A DNA stretch of 64,000 bases from Brachybacterium huguangmaarense (GTDB lineage Bacteria > Actinomycetota > Actinomycetes > Actinomycetales > Dermabacteraceae): the NCBI RefSeq assembly GCF_025725725.1, contig NZ_CP107020.1, positions 124,001-188,000 on the forward strand, in the 5' to 3' direction. Below, piece after piece: positions 44,473 through 55,038 of this stretch (position 1 is the first letter of the stretch; each line of letters starts with the position of its first letter). The notes under the pieces were generated by a model that searched no databases, was not told where the DNA came from, and saw nothing but the letters and a program-made list of their open reading frames with translations. The position numbers and the translations under genes were made by a program.

Positions 44473-45557
44473 CGCCCGAGCCGTCCCCGGGCCCCGTCAC
44501 GACGGGCCGCCGCCCGACGCCGCCCGGACGGCGCGACCTGCGCACGCTGCCCAAGGCGCACCTGCATCTGCACTTCACCGGCTCGATGCGGCCGAGCACG
44601 CTCATCGACATGGCGGCGGCACGGCGGGTCCGCCTGCCGCGCGGGCTCGCGGAGTCCGAGGCGCTCCAGGTCGAGCCCGACGCGCGCGGGTGGTTCCGCT
44701 TCCAGCGCCACTACGACGCGGCGCGCGTCGTCGTCGACTCGGAGGCGGCGATGCGGCGCATCGTGCGCGAGGCGGCCGAGGACGACGCCGCCGAGGGCTC
44801 GGTCCGCCTCGAGCTGCAGGTCGACCCCACGAGCTACGCCGTCTTCGTCGGCGGCATCACCCCGGCGCTCGAGATCGTGCTCGACGAGGCGCGCTCGGCC
44901 GAGACCGCGACCGGCGTGAGCATCGGGATCATCGTGGCCGCGTCCCGCACGCGCAGTCCCTTCGACGCGCGCGCCCTCGCACGTCTCGCGGCCCAGCACG
45001 CGGGCGTGGTGGTCGGCTTCGGCCTGTCCAACGACGAGCGCCGCGGGGACACGGCCGAGTTCGGCCCGGCCTTCCGGATCGCGCGGGAGGCGGGGCTCGC
45101 GAGCGTGCCCCACGGCGGGGAGCTGCTGGGGCCCTCCCACGTGCGCGACGTCGTCGAGTCCCTCCACCCCGATCGGCTGGGGCACGGGGTGCGCGCCGCC
45201 GAGGACCCGCGGCTGCTCGAGAGCATCGTCGAGCGCGGCATCGCCCTGGAGATCTGCCCCGCCTCGAACGCGGCCCTGGGGGTGCTCGAGACCGCGTCCG
45301 ACGTACCGCTGCGTCGGCTCCTGTCGGCGGGCGCGACCGTCGCGCTCGGCGCCGACGACCCCCTGCTGTTCGGCTCGCGCCTGCTCGACCAGTACGAGAC
45401 CGCGCGCGAGATCGGGCTGGACGACGCGGAGCTCGCCCATCTCGCGGCCTCCTCGATCCGGGCCTCCCGCGCGCCCGAGGGCGAGAAGCGGGGCATGCTG
45501 CGCCAGGTGGAGACGTGGCTCGCGAGCGAGCCCGTCGAGGGCGCAGGCGGGTCCTAG
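44469..45557 (+). CDS. add: Adenosine deaminase
   Basis: The 362-residue amidohydrolase converts adenosine to inosine. Zinc and catalytic residues are recognisable: HLHLHFTGS (HxH), the Glu in [18 protein letters not shown], and [10 protein letters not shown] for the terminal Asp pair. A related adenine or AMP deaminase activity is possible. The GTG start overlaps the aminotransferase stop as GTGA, so the two genes are cotranscribed. Confidence 0.85.
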   Translation: MTPEPSPGPVTTGRRPTPPGRRDLRTLPKAHLHLHFTGSMRPSTLIDMAAARRVRLPRGLAESEALQVEPDARGWFRFQRHYDAARVVVDSEAAMRRIVREAAEDDAAEGSVRLELQVDPTSYAVFVGGITPALEIVLDEARSAETATGVSIGIIVAASRTRSPFDARALARLAAQHAGVVVGFGLSNDERRGDTAEFGPAFRIAREAGLASVPHGGELLGPSHVRDVVESLHPDRLGHGVRAAEDPRLLESIVERGIALEICPASNAALGVLETASDVPLRRLLSAGATVALGADDPLLFGSRLLDQYETAREIGLDDAELAHLAASSIRASRAPEGEKRGMLRQVETWLASEPVEGAGGS

Positions 45558-45607
45558 GAGACCGGACACCGCGCCACCTGCCGGACACGAGCGACGAGAC
45601 GCGCGCC

Positions 45608-45621
45608 GGGCCCGTGGGCCC
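45608..45621. terminator. Weak stem between add and galK
   Basis: GGGCCC-GT-GGGCCC lies between these convergent genes, 5 bp from the galK stop. The stem is short but is the only candidate in the 68-bp gap. Confidence 0.3.
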
Positions 45622-45625
45622 CTGC

Positions 45626-46861
45626 TCAGAGGTCCCGGCCGGACCCGTCCGAGGAAAGCGCGACGAACAGCTCCGGCGCGGTGAGCTGCTCGCGGTCGAA
45701 GGCCTGCGCGATCGCGGCGGCCACGGCCTCCGTCCGGTCGGCCTCGACGAGCGCGATGATGCTGCCGCCGAAGCCGCCGCCGGTCATGCGGGCGCCGTGG
45801 GCGCCCGCCTCGCGCGCCGCGTCCACGGCGATGTCGAGCGCGGGCACGGTCACCTCGTAGTCGTCGCGCAGGGAGTCGTGAGACGCGTTCAGCAGGGCGC
45901 CGAGCTCGTCGACGTGCTCGCGCACCGTGGACCCCTCGAGCAGGGCCGCGAAGTCCCGGACCCGCTGGATCTCGGTCACGACGTGGCGCGCGCGCCGGCG
46001 CACCACCTCGTCGTCGATCCGGGCGAGCGCCTCGTCGAGCCGATCGGAATCGACCTCGCGCAGGGTGCCGACGCCGATCAGCTCCGCCGCACGCTCGCTG
46101 TCGCGCCGCCGCGCGGTGTACTCCCCGTCGACGTGCGAGTGCTCGGCGCGGGTGTCGCAGATCAGCAGGGCGAGCCCCTGGGAGGCGAGGTCCCACGCCA
46201 CCGGCTGGGTCGAGAAGTCCCGGCAGTCCAGCAGCAGGGCGTGCCCCGCGGTGCACAGCACGGACGCGGACTGATCGAGGCCGCCCGTCGAGGCCCCGGC
46301 GAACTCGGTCTCGGCGGTGATGGCCGCCCGGACCCGCTCGAGCCGGGTGGTGCCGAGCGCCAGGAGCGCGTCGAACGCCTCCGCAGCCGCGCACTCGAGG
46401 GACGCCGAGGACGACAGGCCCGAGCCGAGCGGCACGTGGCCGTCGATGAGGATGTCGAACCCGACGGACGGCACGCCGCCCTCGCGCTGCTCGCCCAGCG
46501 CCCACAGCACCCCGGCGATGTACGCGCCCCAGCTCCCCACGGACCCGGGGGCGAGGCCGTCCACGGGCGCCTCGATGCTCTCGTCGCTCTGCACCGAGCG
46601 CAGGCGCAGCGTGCCCGTCTCGTTGCGGGCGGCCGCCACGAAGCAGCGGTGCGAGATCGCCATCGGAAGGCACAGGCCGTCCTGGTAGTCGACGTGCTCG
46701 CCGATGATGTTGACGCGGCCGGGGGCCGACCACACGCCCTCGGGCTCGGTGCCGTAGGCGGACGCGAAGGCCTCGCGCACGGACGCCGCGGCGGCCGTCC
46801 GCTCGGGCGCCTCGGAGAGCGCGGGGGTCACGGCGTCGGCGGCGCGGTGCAGATCGGTCAT
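45626..46861 (-). CDS. galK: Galactokinase
   Basis: A 411-residue GHMP kinase that phosphorylates galactose at C1. The galactose-binding segment WSAPGRVNIIGEHVDYQDG, the ATP-binding loop PLGSGLSSSASLE and the C-terminal ARMTGGGFGGSIIAL are all present. No galT or galE is adjacent, so the Leloir pathway is split. The ATG has AGAGGA upstream. Confidence 0.95.
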   Translation of the reverse strand: MTDLHRAADAVTPALSEAPERTAAAASVREAFASAYGTEPEGVWSAPGRVNIIGEHVDYQDGLCLPMAISHRCFVAAARNETGTLRLRSVQSDESIEAPVDGLAPGSVGSWGAYIAGVLWALGEQREGGVPSVGFDILIDGHVPLGSGLSSSASLECAAAEAFDALLALGTTRLERVRAAITAETEFAGASTGGLDQSASVLCTAGHALLLDCRDFSTQPVAWDLASQGLALLICDTRAEHSHVDGEYTARRRDSERAAELIGVGTLREVDSDRLDEALARIDDEVVRRRARHVVTEIQRVRDFAALLEGSTVREHVDELGALLNASHDSLRDDYEVTVPALDIAVDAAREAGAHGARMTGGGFGGSIIALVEADRTEAVAAAIAQAFDREQLTAPELFVALSSDGSGRDL

Positions 46862-46893
46862 CGCGGCAGAAGTCCTCTCACGGGAGTCAGGGT

Positions 46894-46954
46894 GGGCCCG
46901 GTCCGGCCGGATCAGGCCCTGCGGGACCGGGCCCGCGGGGCCGCGGCCCCGCGG
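46894..46954 (-). terminator. Terminator of the lactonase gene
   Basis: A perfect 22-bp palindrome (46933-46954) abuts the stop codon. An alternative 11-bp stem GGGCCCGGTCC/GGACCGGGCCC (46894-46934) overlaps it, so two mutually exclusive folds are possible. Confidence 0.6.
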
Positions 46955-47983
46955 TCAGGGACGGGGCACGATGCAGGATATCGAGGGCGCCGGGATGGGC
47001 TCTCCCGCGATCGAGAAGCCGTGGCCGTTCCATCGCACGAGGTCGATGCGGTCCCCGTCCTGCGCGGCCACGAGGATGAGGTCCTCGAGGCGCGTGAAGT
47101 GCCGCGGGCGTGCGCCGACGGGGACCTCGGCGACGAGCTCGGGCCGCATCATGCCGAGGTTGAAGGCCGCGAGCGTGTCGGGGCCGCGGTTGGCGACGAA
47201 CAGATGGTTCTCGTGGCCGGAGATCTCGAGGTGCGAGACCTCGTTGGGCACTCCCGTGCCGCTCGCGGGCAGGGGGCGCCTCACCGTCCACGAGGGCTCC
47301 TCCCCGTCGCCGCCCGCAGCGCTCCGCACCGCGTCGGTGATCTCCCCCGTGAGCTCGCACGCGAGATACAGCACGAGGCTCTCGTGGTCGGCGGCGAGGT
47401 GGCGGGGCCCGCTGAAGCGGCCCGCCGTGATCTCCCCCGCGAGGTCGATCTCGCCGGAGGGCTGCTGGCGGTAGAGGTAGACGCGGTCGAGGCCCAGGTC
47501 GGTCACGCCCAGCAGCCCGGTGCCGGGCAGGATCGTGGCCTGGTGCGGGTGCGCCGTGCGCTGGGGCAGGTAGCCGGAGTGGTCGCACACATCGATCACC
47601 TGGGTCGGGGCCCCGTCGGCGTCGAGGCCGACGACCTCGACCGTGCCCGAGCCGTAGTCCGTCACGATCAGGGTGCTCGCGGCGATGCCGAAGGCGACGT
47701 GGCACCCGCCGGAGCCCGTCAGCTCGAGCGAGCCGGCGACCTCGGCGGAGGCGCCGGCGGCATCGACCCGCAGAGCGGTGACGACGGTCGGCGAGGTCTC
47801 GTGGACCGCGTACAGCATCGACCCGTCGGGGCTCCACAGCAGGAAGGTGGGATCGTCCAGCGCGACCTCGGCCAGGGTGCTCGCGGTCAGCTCCTCCCGG
47901 TCCAGGGACAGCAGCCGTATTCCCGGACCGCGGCCCTCACCCGTGGTGTAGGAACCCGTCGCGACGATGGTCTGGGTGCTCAT
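46955..47983 (-). CDS. Lactonase-family seven-bladed beta-propeller
   Basis: The 342-residue protein belongs to the 6-phosphogluconolactonase (Pgl)/lactonase PF10282 family. It has repeated blades such as PTFLLWSPDGSMLYAVHE, HPHQATILP and GVTDLGLDRVYLY, with the conserved HPHQ motif. A role in the oxidative pentose phosphate pathway is plausible but the family is broad. The start has a strong GGAGGAGA site and overlaps the thrE-like stop. No signal peptide is seen. Confidence 0.8.
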   Translation of the reverse strand: MSTQTIVATGSYTTGEGRGPGIRLLSLDREELTASTLAEVALDDPTFLLWSPDGSMLYAVHETSPTVVTALRVDAAGASAEVAGSLELTGSGGCHVAFGIAASTLIVTDYGSGTVEVVGLDADGAPTQVIDVCDHSGYLPQRTAHPHQATILPGTGLLGVTDLGLDRVYLYRQQPSGEIDLAGEITAGRFSGPRHLAADHESLVLYLACELTGEITDAVRSAAGGDGEEPSWTVRRPLPASGTGVPNEVSHLEISGHENHLFVANRGPDTLAAFNLGMMRPELVAEVPVGARPRHFTRLEDLILVAAQDGDRIDLVRWNGHGFSIAGEPIPAPSISCIVPRP

Positions 47984-49419
47984 GGGGTCTCCTCCCGCTC
48001 GACGGAGCGCTGGGATGGGGGTCCGGCCGGTGAGGACGGGGACAGCACTGTCCGCTCGCCCGTCATGGTAGCGCCGCCGCGACGGCCTGCGCGGGGACGT
48101 CCGGCCGCCACCTGCCTCCGGCGCCGCAGCGTCGTGAACGGGGCCGCGATCACGGGCGTGAACGACGAGACCGCCCGGCCCGTCATGCGCAGGATCCGCG
48201 CGGCCACGAGCTGGCCGAGCACGGCGCCCGCGGCGAGCGCGACGGCGATCTCGACGGCCTCGAACAGCCAGCCCGCGCCCTCGGCGAGGTCCGTGCCGAT
48301 CGCGAGCAGCCCGCGATAGATGCGACTGCCGGGCACCATCGGGATCACCCCCGCCATGACGAAGGTGAGGGTGGGCGCCTTGACCTTCTCCGCGAGCACG
48401 GCGGCGAGGGCGCCGACGCCGGCCGCGGTCAGGCCGACCGCCCACACCCGGTCGAGGCCGATCGAGGTCACGAGGCTCGCCGTGACCGAGGCGAGCGCGG
48501 CGATCAGGGCGCACCACACGAGGGAGCGCGGCGGGGTCTGCACGCTGATCGCGTAGCCGAGCCCCAGGAAGAGACCCGAGACCACGAGGGCCAGCAGGCC
48601 CGCGAGGCTGACCGGCATCGAGGCGGACACGGAGATGTCGGCGCGGAACATCTCGGCGACCAGGATCCCGGCGCGCACCCCGATCACCAGCCCGATCGTG
48701 AGCATGAAGGTCTCGAGGATGCGCCCGGACGCCGTCACGTACCAGCCGGTGATCGCGTCCTGCATGGCGCCGAGCGAGGTGAGGCCCGCGAGCAGGATAA
48801 TCAGGCAGGCCACGACGACGACCGAGGAGTTCTCGTCGGGGTCGATGAGATGCACGAGCACGGCCGCGATCGCGGCGACGAAGCCGCCCGCCACCTGGAT
48901 GTAGAACAGGGGGATGCGCCGTGCGGTCAGGGTCTCGGTGAGGACCGCGAGCACGGCCGCCGTGACGGTCGCGGCGACCGTCGTGAGCACCCCGGCGCCG
49001 AGCCCGAAGGCCGCGGCGCCGCCCATGACGGCGAGCCCGGCCGTGACCAGCCAGGCCGGGTAGACCCGTTCGCGCGCGGGCACCGCGGCGACCTCGGCGG
49101 CGGCCGTCTCGAGGTCGATCGCGCCGCTGATGTAGTCCTCGGTGACCTGCTCGTACGCCTCGAGCCGGGTGAAGTCCTGGATGCGCGCGCCCGCGGCGCG
49201 AATCCTCGTGAAGGGCGCCGCCTCGCGGCCGGGCAGGTACGAGATCGAGACCTCGTCGAAGGTCACGGTGACCGACACGTTGCGGATGCCCGAGGCCGAG
49301 ATCACGCGCAGGATGGTCGCGGTGACCTCGGAGGCCGGCGCCCCGTTGGAGAGCAGCCCCTCCCCGATGCGCATCGCGAGGTCGAACACGTCGTGCAGGC
49401 GCGCGAGATCCGTAGCCAC
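47980..49419 (-). CDS. ThrE-family threonine/serine exporter
   Basis: The 479-residue protein joins an N-terminal soluble region of about 130 residues (GAPASEVTATILRVISASG and VTVTFDEVSISY) to about ten hydrophobic segments that cover both ThrE halves (PF06738-like and PF12821-like), as in Corynebacterium ThrE. Export of Thr or Ser is inferred. The GTG lies 7 nt after a CACGAT box, so the mRNA may be leaderless. It is divergent from the carbonic anhydrase and coupled to the lactonase gene. Confidence 0.85.
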   Translation of the reverse strand: MATDLARLHDVFDLAMRIGEGLLSNGAPASEVTATILRVISASGIRNVSVTVTFDEVSISYLPGREAAPFTRIRAAGARIQDFTRLEAYEQVTEDYISGAIDLETAAAEVAAVPARERVYPAWLVTAGLAVMGGAAAFGLGAGVLTTVAATVTAAVLAVLTETLTARRIPLFYIQVAGGFVAAIAAVLVHLIDPDENSSVVVVACLIILLAGLTSLGAMQDAITGWYVTASGRILETFMLTIGLVIGVRAGILVAEMFRADISVSASMPVSLAGLLALVVSGLFLGLGYAISVQTPPRSLVWCALIAALASVTASLVTSIGLDRVWAVGLTAAGVGALAAVLAEKVKAPTLTFVMAGVIPMVPGSRIYRGLLAIGTDLAEGAGWLFEAVEIAVALAAGAVLGQLVAARILRMTGRAVSSFTPVIAAPFTTLRRRRQVAAGRPRAGRRGGATMTGERTVLSPSSPAGPPSQRSVEREETP

Positions 49420-49473
49420 CGCGTGATCGTGTCACACTGGGCCTCCGCCTCGCACACACCCTCGGAGACCTCG
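49420..49473. promoter_or_regulatory. Compact divergent promoters, thrE-like and carbonic anhydrase
   Basis: Only 54 bp separate the two starts. CACGAT (49431-49426, minus) and CACACT (49433-49438, plus) are candidate -10 boxes lying almost back to back. The overlapping GTGA-N5-TCAC repeat (49424-49436) could be an operator. Confidence 0.35.
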
Positions 49474-50115
49474 ATGACCGTGCCCCCCGCCTCTGCCGCC
49501 CCGACCGCGTCCGACGGCGCCGACGCCACCCCGCAGGCCGCCCTCGAGCGCCTGCTCGCGGGCAACCGCCGCTTCGCCGCGGGCACGCCCTCCCACCCCC
49601 ACCAGTCGGCGAACCATCGCCAGCTGCTCACGGGCGGGCAGAGCCCGTACGCGGTCGTGCTGGGCTGCTCGGACTCGCGCGCGAGCGTCGAGCTGCTGTT
49701 CGACCAGGGCTTCGGGGACGTGTTCGTCGTGCGCAACGCGGGCCAGGTGGTCGGGCGCGCCGGCTCGGCGCAGGCCTCGATCGAGTTCGCGGTCGCGGAG
49801 CTGGGCGTGCAGGTCGTGTTCGTGCTCGGCCACGAATCGTGCGGGGCGGTCGCGGCGACCGTCGCCCACCTCGCCGGGGGCGGCGACCTGCCGGGCGCCA
49901 TGCCGATCCTCGTGGACCTCACCCGCGAGCACCTCGATCCCGAGGACCCGTCGCACGACGCGGTGCGCCGTCACGTCGCCGGCACCGTGCAGGACCTGCT
50001 CGCGGAGTCCACGATCGTCGCCGAGGCGGTCGCCGACGGGCGCGTCGTGGTCGCGGGCGGCGTCTACGGGCTCGAGGACGGTCTCGTCCGACCCGTCGAG
50101 GACGCCCGGGCCTGA
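49474..50115 (+). CDS. Beta-class carbonic anhydrase
   Basis: A 213-residue zinc enzyme interconverting CO2 and bicarbonate. Cys65 in GCSDSR, His120 and Cys123 in GHESCGAV are the zinc ligands, and the Asp-Arg dyad of CSDSR is intact. GDVFVVRNAG is the usual dimer strand. The ATG is set by GGAGA five bases upstream. It has no signal peptide and is therefore cytosolic. Confidence 0.95.
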   Translation: MTVPPASAAPTASDGADATPQAALERLLAGNRRFAAGTPSHPHQSANHRQLLTGGQSPYAVVLGCSDSRASVELLFDQGFGDVFVVRNAGQVVGRAGSAQASIEFAVAELGVQVVFVLGHESCGAVAATVAHLAGGGDLPGAMPILVDLTREHLDPEDPSHDAVRRHVAGTVQDLLAESTIVAEAVADGRVVVAGGVYGLEDGLVRPVEDARA

Positions 50116-50119
50116 GCAG

Positions 50120-50135
50120 GCGCCGACGACGGCGC
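50120..50135. terminator. Stem between carbonic anhydrase and DUF3017-like gene
   Basis: GCGCCG-ACGA-CGGCGC follows the carbonic anhydrase stop by 4 bp, between convergent genes. It is short but well placed. Confidence 0.4.
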
Positions 50136-50169
50136 GGCACCGGGCCCGGCGGGCGCGATCCCGTCGGGC

Positions 50170-50466
50170 TCAGAGGTTGGGCGCGCCCGCGAGGGCGAAC
50201 AGGCCTGCCGCGAGCACGAGCATGACCGTCACGTCCACCGGGCGGGGCCGGATGGCGAGCGCCCCCACCGCCTGGGCCGACAGCAGCGCCCGCAGGAGCG
50301 CGAGGACCACGAGCTCGCCGCCCAGCAGCACCCCGGCGAGCGGGGCGCGGCCGGTCGCCCCGATCACGACGATCACGACGAGCACCACGAGCGCGCACAC
50401 GAGGACCGCCTGCCGGCGCAGGGCAGCGCGCAGCGTGAAGGGAGAGCGGTCGCGAGGCACCCGCAC
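50170..50466 (-). CDS. Small membrane protein, DUF3017-like
   Basis: The 98-residue protein has a basic head and three hydrophobic segments (about 20-37, 43-60 and 78-95) with RPRPVDVTVMLVLAAGL near the end. That pattern recalls DUF3017 proteins found near purine and folate genes in Actinobacteria; the match is from memory. Function is unknown. Its GTG start region overlaps the promoter zone of aspA on the other strand. Confidence 0.6.
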   Translation of the reverse strand: MRVPRDRSPFTLRAALRRQAVLVCALVVLVVIVVIGATGRAPLAGVLLGGELVVLALLRALLSAQAVGALAIRPRPVDVTVMLVLAAGLFALAGAPNL

Positions 50467-50480
50467 ATCGTACGGGCCGC

Positions 50481-50509
50481 CGGACGGCCTTCCCGGCGGG
50501 CACTAGGGT
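50481..50509 (+). promoter_or_regulatory. Candidate aspA promoter
   Basis: CGGACG (50481-50486), 17 bp, and TAGGGT (50504-50509) on the plus strand, with a leader of about 48 nt and an AGGAGG site before aspA. Confidence 0.5.
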
Positions 50510-50563
50510 GGACGGGGCCCGGCAGAGCCGCCGGCCCCGACTCGTCAGGAGGACACCGCTGCC

Positions 50564-52054
<1,491 letters not shown>

Positions 52055-52134
52055 CCGTTCGGCCCCCGGTCTCTCCGGGATGCCTCCGGGACACGGGCGG
52101 GGCCGGTCTCCCCGGGAACGTCGGGCCCGGGGGG

Positions 52135-52140
52135 TAGGGT
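52135..52140 (+). promoter_or_regulatory. Candidate -10 box of the deacetylase gene
   Basis: TAGGGT, the same hexamer as at aspA, lies 79 bp before the ATG. No clear -35 box is present. Confidence 0.4.
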
Positions 52141-52219
52141 CGTGCGCGGCGGCCGGGCACCGCGCCCATGAGCGCGCCCGATCACCGCACGCACGGGACA
52201 CGAGAGACCAGGAGGACGC

Positions 52220-53974
52220 ATGACGCCGTCAGGGGGACGCCACCAGCGCACGGAGAGCCCCGAGGGCTCCGAGGGCCGCGGCACGCCGCGTCGCGGCCTG
52301 CTGATCGGCGCCGGCGCCCTGGGCGTGCTCGCCGTGGGCGGCGGGGCCGCGGCCGTGTGGTCGGGGCTCGACCACGACGGCGGCGGAGGCTCCGACGGGG
52401 GCGGCGGCATCTTCGGCGGCTCCCCGACCGAGACCACGCCTCCGCCCGTCGTCTCGACGCTCACCGACCTCTCCGCGAACGTGCCGGACACCTCGGGCAT
52501 CGACCTCTCGCAGCTGTCCGAGCCGCTGAGCGTGTCCTTCCCGCGCGTGGCCGGCGCCCGCGGACTGTCCGAGGCGGTCGACATGTCCGTCAACAAGATC
52601 CTGCGCGAGCACGTGTACTCCGGCGCCCCCGCGACCGACCTGTCCGTGGCGGGCACGATCTTCCTGGCCTCCGCCGACACGATCGGCGTGCTCCTGCGCC
52701 ACAAGGACGCCTCCGGGGAGACGCCCTGCACCGTCTACTACCGCAGCGCCGGCGACCACCCGTTCACCTCGCCCGGCCTGATCGCCCCCGAGAAGTGGGC
52801 CGAGCTCGAGAAGGCGGCCGCGAGCGCCGCCGCCGACGTCGACGGCCTGGACGCCGGCTCGGTCGCCTCGGCCCTGCAGGAGCAGCCCCGCCCGTGGGGC
52901 AACGGCCCCGCGATGGTCTTCGCCGCCGACGGCTCCCTGCACCTGCTGTTCCCCGCCGCGACCGTGAACGGCACGCGGACCGGCGTCGAGCTCGAGATCG
53001 ACGCCGCGACCGCGAAGCCGCTGCTGTCCGAGGACGGCGCCGCGGTGCTCGCGGCCTCGGCCTCCCCCGCGGCCTTCGACCCCTCGGCCGTGACCGTGCC
53101 CGGCGAGGGCACCACCAACGGCGACAAGGTGTACGTCCAGCCGGCCGAGGTGCCCGCCGCCGCCCGCGCGCGGGACAGCGACGGCGCGGGCCCCGTCTCG
53201 CAGCTCGCCCCCCTCTCGGGCGCCGGCGTGCGGCCCTCGAGCGTCGCCGCCCCCGATGCGACACGCCTCAAGGCCCTGGCCCTGACCTTCGACGACGGGC
53301 CCGACCCGGACAAGAACCAGACGCTGCGCGACGGCCTCAACGAGCATCACGCCGCCGCGACGTTCTTCATGATCGGGACGAGCGTGCAGGCCTACCCCGA
53401 GTGGTGCACGAGGACGGCGGCCAACGGCCTCGAGGTCGGCTCCCACTCGTGGTCGCACAAGCAGCTCTCGGCGCTGTCCGGCCAGAAGCTCACCGACCAG
53501 TGCGTCAAGCCGACCGAGGAGATCGCCAAGGCCACCGGACGCGCCCCCTTCGTGATGCGCCCGCCCTACGGCGCCCGCAACGACCGGGTCGACGAGGAGC
53601 TCGGCACGATCGGCCAGAGCGGCCAGATCTGGGACCTCGACACCCTGGACTGGAAGACCCGCAACGTCGCCAAGAACATCGCCGCCATCCAGGACGGCGC
53701 CCAGCGCGGCACCATCGCCCTCATGCACGAGATCCATCCGACGAGCGTCGAGTCGGTCCCGCAGATCCTGGACTGGCTCGGCGAGAACGACTTCACGCTG
53801 CTGACCTGCTCGGAGCTGGGGCAGAACCAGATGTGGGCCGGCAAGCACTACATGATGGGGCTCATCACCCACGAGATCGCGCCGCCCGCGCCGCCTGCGA
53901 GCGACGGCGGCGGCGAGGCCCCGAGCTCCTCGGCGAGCACGTCGCCGAGCGCCTCGTCCTCGGCCGGCGCCTGA
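52220..53974 (+). CDS. Secreted polysaccharide deacetylase (NodB domain)
   Basis: The 584-residue protein starts with a cytosolic Arg-rich head, a membrane or signal segment (GLLIGAGALGVLAVGGGAAAV) and a Gly/Asp linker. A middle region of about 250 residues is not clearly identified (possibly DUF3298-like). The NodB deacetylase domain starts at about 350: Asp358/Asp359 in TFDDGPD, zinc ligands His409 and His413 in SHSWSH, RPPYGARN, and LMHEIH. Peptidoglycan or another cell-wall glycan is the likely substrate. The Ser/Pro tail is low complexity. Confidence 0.9.
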   Translation: MTPSGGRHQRTESPEGSEGRGTPRRGLLIGAGALGVLAVGGGAAAVWSGLDHDGGGGSDGGGGIFGGSPTETTPPPVVSTLTDLSANVPDTSGIDLSQLSEPLSVSFPRVAGARGLSEAVDMSVNKILREHVYSGAPATDLSVAGTIFLASADTIGVLLRHKDASGETPCTVYYRSAGDHPFTSPGLIAPEKWAELEKAAASAAADVDGLDAGSVASALQEQPRPWGNGPAMVFAADGSLHLLFPAATVNGTRTGVELEIDAATAKPLLSEDGAAVLAASASPAAFDPSAVTVPGEGTTNGDKVYVQPAEVPAAARARDSDGAGPVSQLAPLSGAGVRPSSVAAPDATRLKALALTFDDGPDPDKNQTLRDGLNEHHAAATFFMIGTSVQAYPEWCTRTAANGLEVGSHSWSHKQLSALSGQKLTDQCVKPTEEIAKATGRAPFVMRPPYGARNDRVDEELGTIGQSGQIWDLDTLDWKTRNVAKNIAAIQDGAQRGTIALMHEIHPTSVESVPQILDWLGENDFTLLTCSELGQNQMWAGKHYMMGLITHEIAPPAPPASDGGGEAPSSSASTSPSASSSAGA

Positions 53975-54010
53975 GCGACGGGGGCGGTCCTCCGGCCTCG
54001 CCTGCACCGA

Positions 54011-54052
54011 GACGACGCCCCGCCCCTCCGATCGGAGGGGCGGGGCGTCGTC
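54011..54052. terminator. 42-bp perfect palindrome, bidirectional terminator
   Basis: Twenty-one-base perfect arms without a spacer lie between the convergent deacetylase and ppk2 genes, the longest perfect palindrome in the window. A small loop would form at the CCGATCGG centre. Confidence 0.8.
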
Positions 54053-54079
54053 GGCGTGCGCGGCGTCAGGATCCGACGC

Positions 54080-55003
54080 TCACTCGTCGGCCTCCTCCTT
54101 CTTGCCGCGCATGACCAGCTTGGGGTCCGGGATGCCGACGACGTCCTCGTCCTTGCCGTCGTACTCGAACTGCGAGAGGAAGAACCGCATCGCGTTGACG
54201 CGCGCCCGCTTCTTGTCGTTCGAGCGGATGATCGTCCACGGCGCGTACTTCTTGTCGGTGCGCCGGAACATCTCCTCCTTGGCGACCGTGTAGTCCTCCC
54301 AGCGGCCGAGCGACTCGAGGTCCATCGGCGAGAGCTTCCAGCGGCGCACCGGGTCGAGCTGGCGGATCGCGAACCGGGTGCGCTGCTCCTTCTGCGACAC
54401 CGAGAACCAGAACTTGGTGACGTGGATGCCGGACTCGACGAGCATGCGCTCGAACTGGGGGGCCTGGTTCATGAACGACTCGTACTGCTCGTCGGTGCAG
54501 AAGCCCATGACGCGCTCGACGCCCGCCCGGTTGTACCAGGAGCGGTCGAACAGCACGATCTCGCCGTCGGTGGGCAGGTGCTGGATGTAGCGCTGGAAGT
54601 ACCACTGGCCCAGCTCGCGGTCGCTCGGCTTGTTGAGCGCGACGGTGCGCGCCGTGCGCGGGTTCAGGTGCTCGGTGAAGCGCTTGATGGTGCCGCCCTT
54701 GCCCGCCGCGTCGCGCCCCTCGAAGATGATGATCGCCTTCTTGCCGTTGTCCTCGAGCCAGTACTGGTACTTCAGCAGCTCGATCTGCAGGCGGTACTTC
54801 TCGATCTCGTAGGCGTCGCGGTCCATCCGCGTCTCGTACGGGTAGCCCTCCTGCCACGTGTACACGGGGTTGCCGCGCGGGTCGATGAGATCGGGGTCGG
54901 GCGTGTGCCCGTCGGCGACCGTGTAGCCCTCGTCCCGCAGCTGCTCGATGAACTCGCGCAGGCTCTGGTTGTCGGGGACGTCCGGCGTCTTCGATGGCGT
55001 CAT
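54080..55003 (-). CDS. ppk2: Polyphosphate kinase 2, class I
   Basis: The 307-residue P-loop enzyme uses polyphosphate to phosphorylate nucleoside diphosphates (or makes polyphosphate). Walker A is GRDAAGKGG at 96-104, Walker B is IVLFDRSWYNRAGVE with Asp153, and the lid has FAIRQLDPVRRWKLSPMD. One domain and this length indicate class I. The ATG follows AGGAAGGAA. It lies 35 bp after purH on the same strand, so they may be cotranscribed. Confidence 0.93.
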   Translation of the reverse strand: MTPSKTPDVPDNQSLREFIEQLRDEGYTVADGHTPDPDLIDPRGNPVYTWQEGYPYETRMDRDAYEIEKYRLQIELLKYQYWLEDNGKKAIIIFEGRDAAGKGGTIKRFTEHLNPRTARTVALNKPSDRELGQWYFQRYIQHLPTDGEIVLFDRSWYNRAGVERVMGFCTDEQYESFMNQAPQFERMLVESGIHVTKFWFSVSQKEQRTRFAIRQLDPVRRWKLSPMDLESLGRWEDYTVAKEEMFRRTDKKYAPWTIIRSNDKKRARVNAMRFFLSQFEYDGKDEDVVGIPDPKLVMRGKKEEADE

Positions 55004-55038
55004 GGGGTTCCTTCCTGGGATGGCCGCGGCGCGGCCGG

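Noticed and set aside
45558-45625. Small RNA or gene between add and galK
   Set aside because: Only 68 bp with a short stem; nothing further can be supported.
49424-49436. CRP/FNR-type operator GTGA-N5-TCAC
   Set aside because: The spacing is one base short and flanking bases do not match; listed only as a weak repeat.
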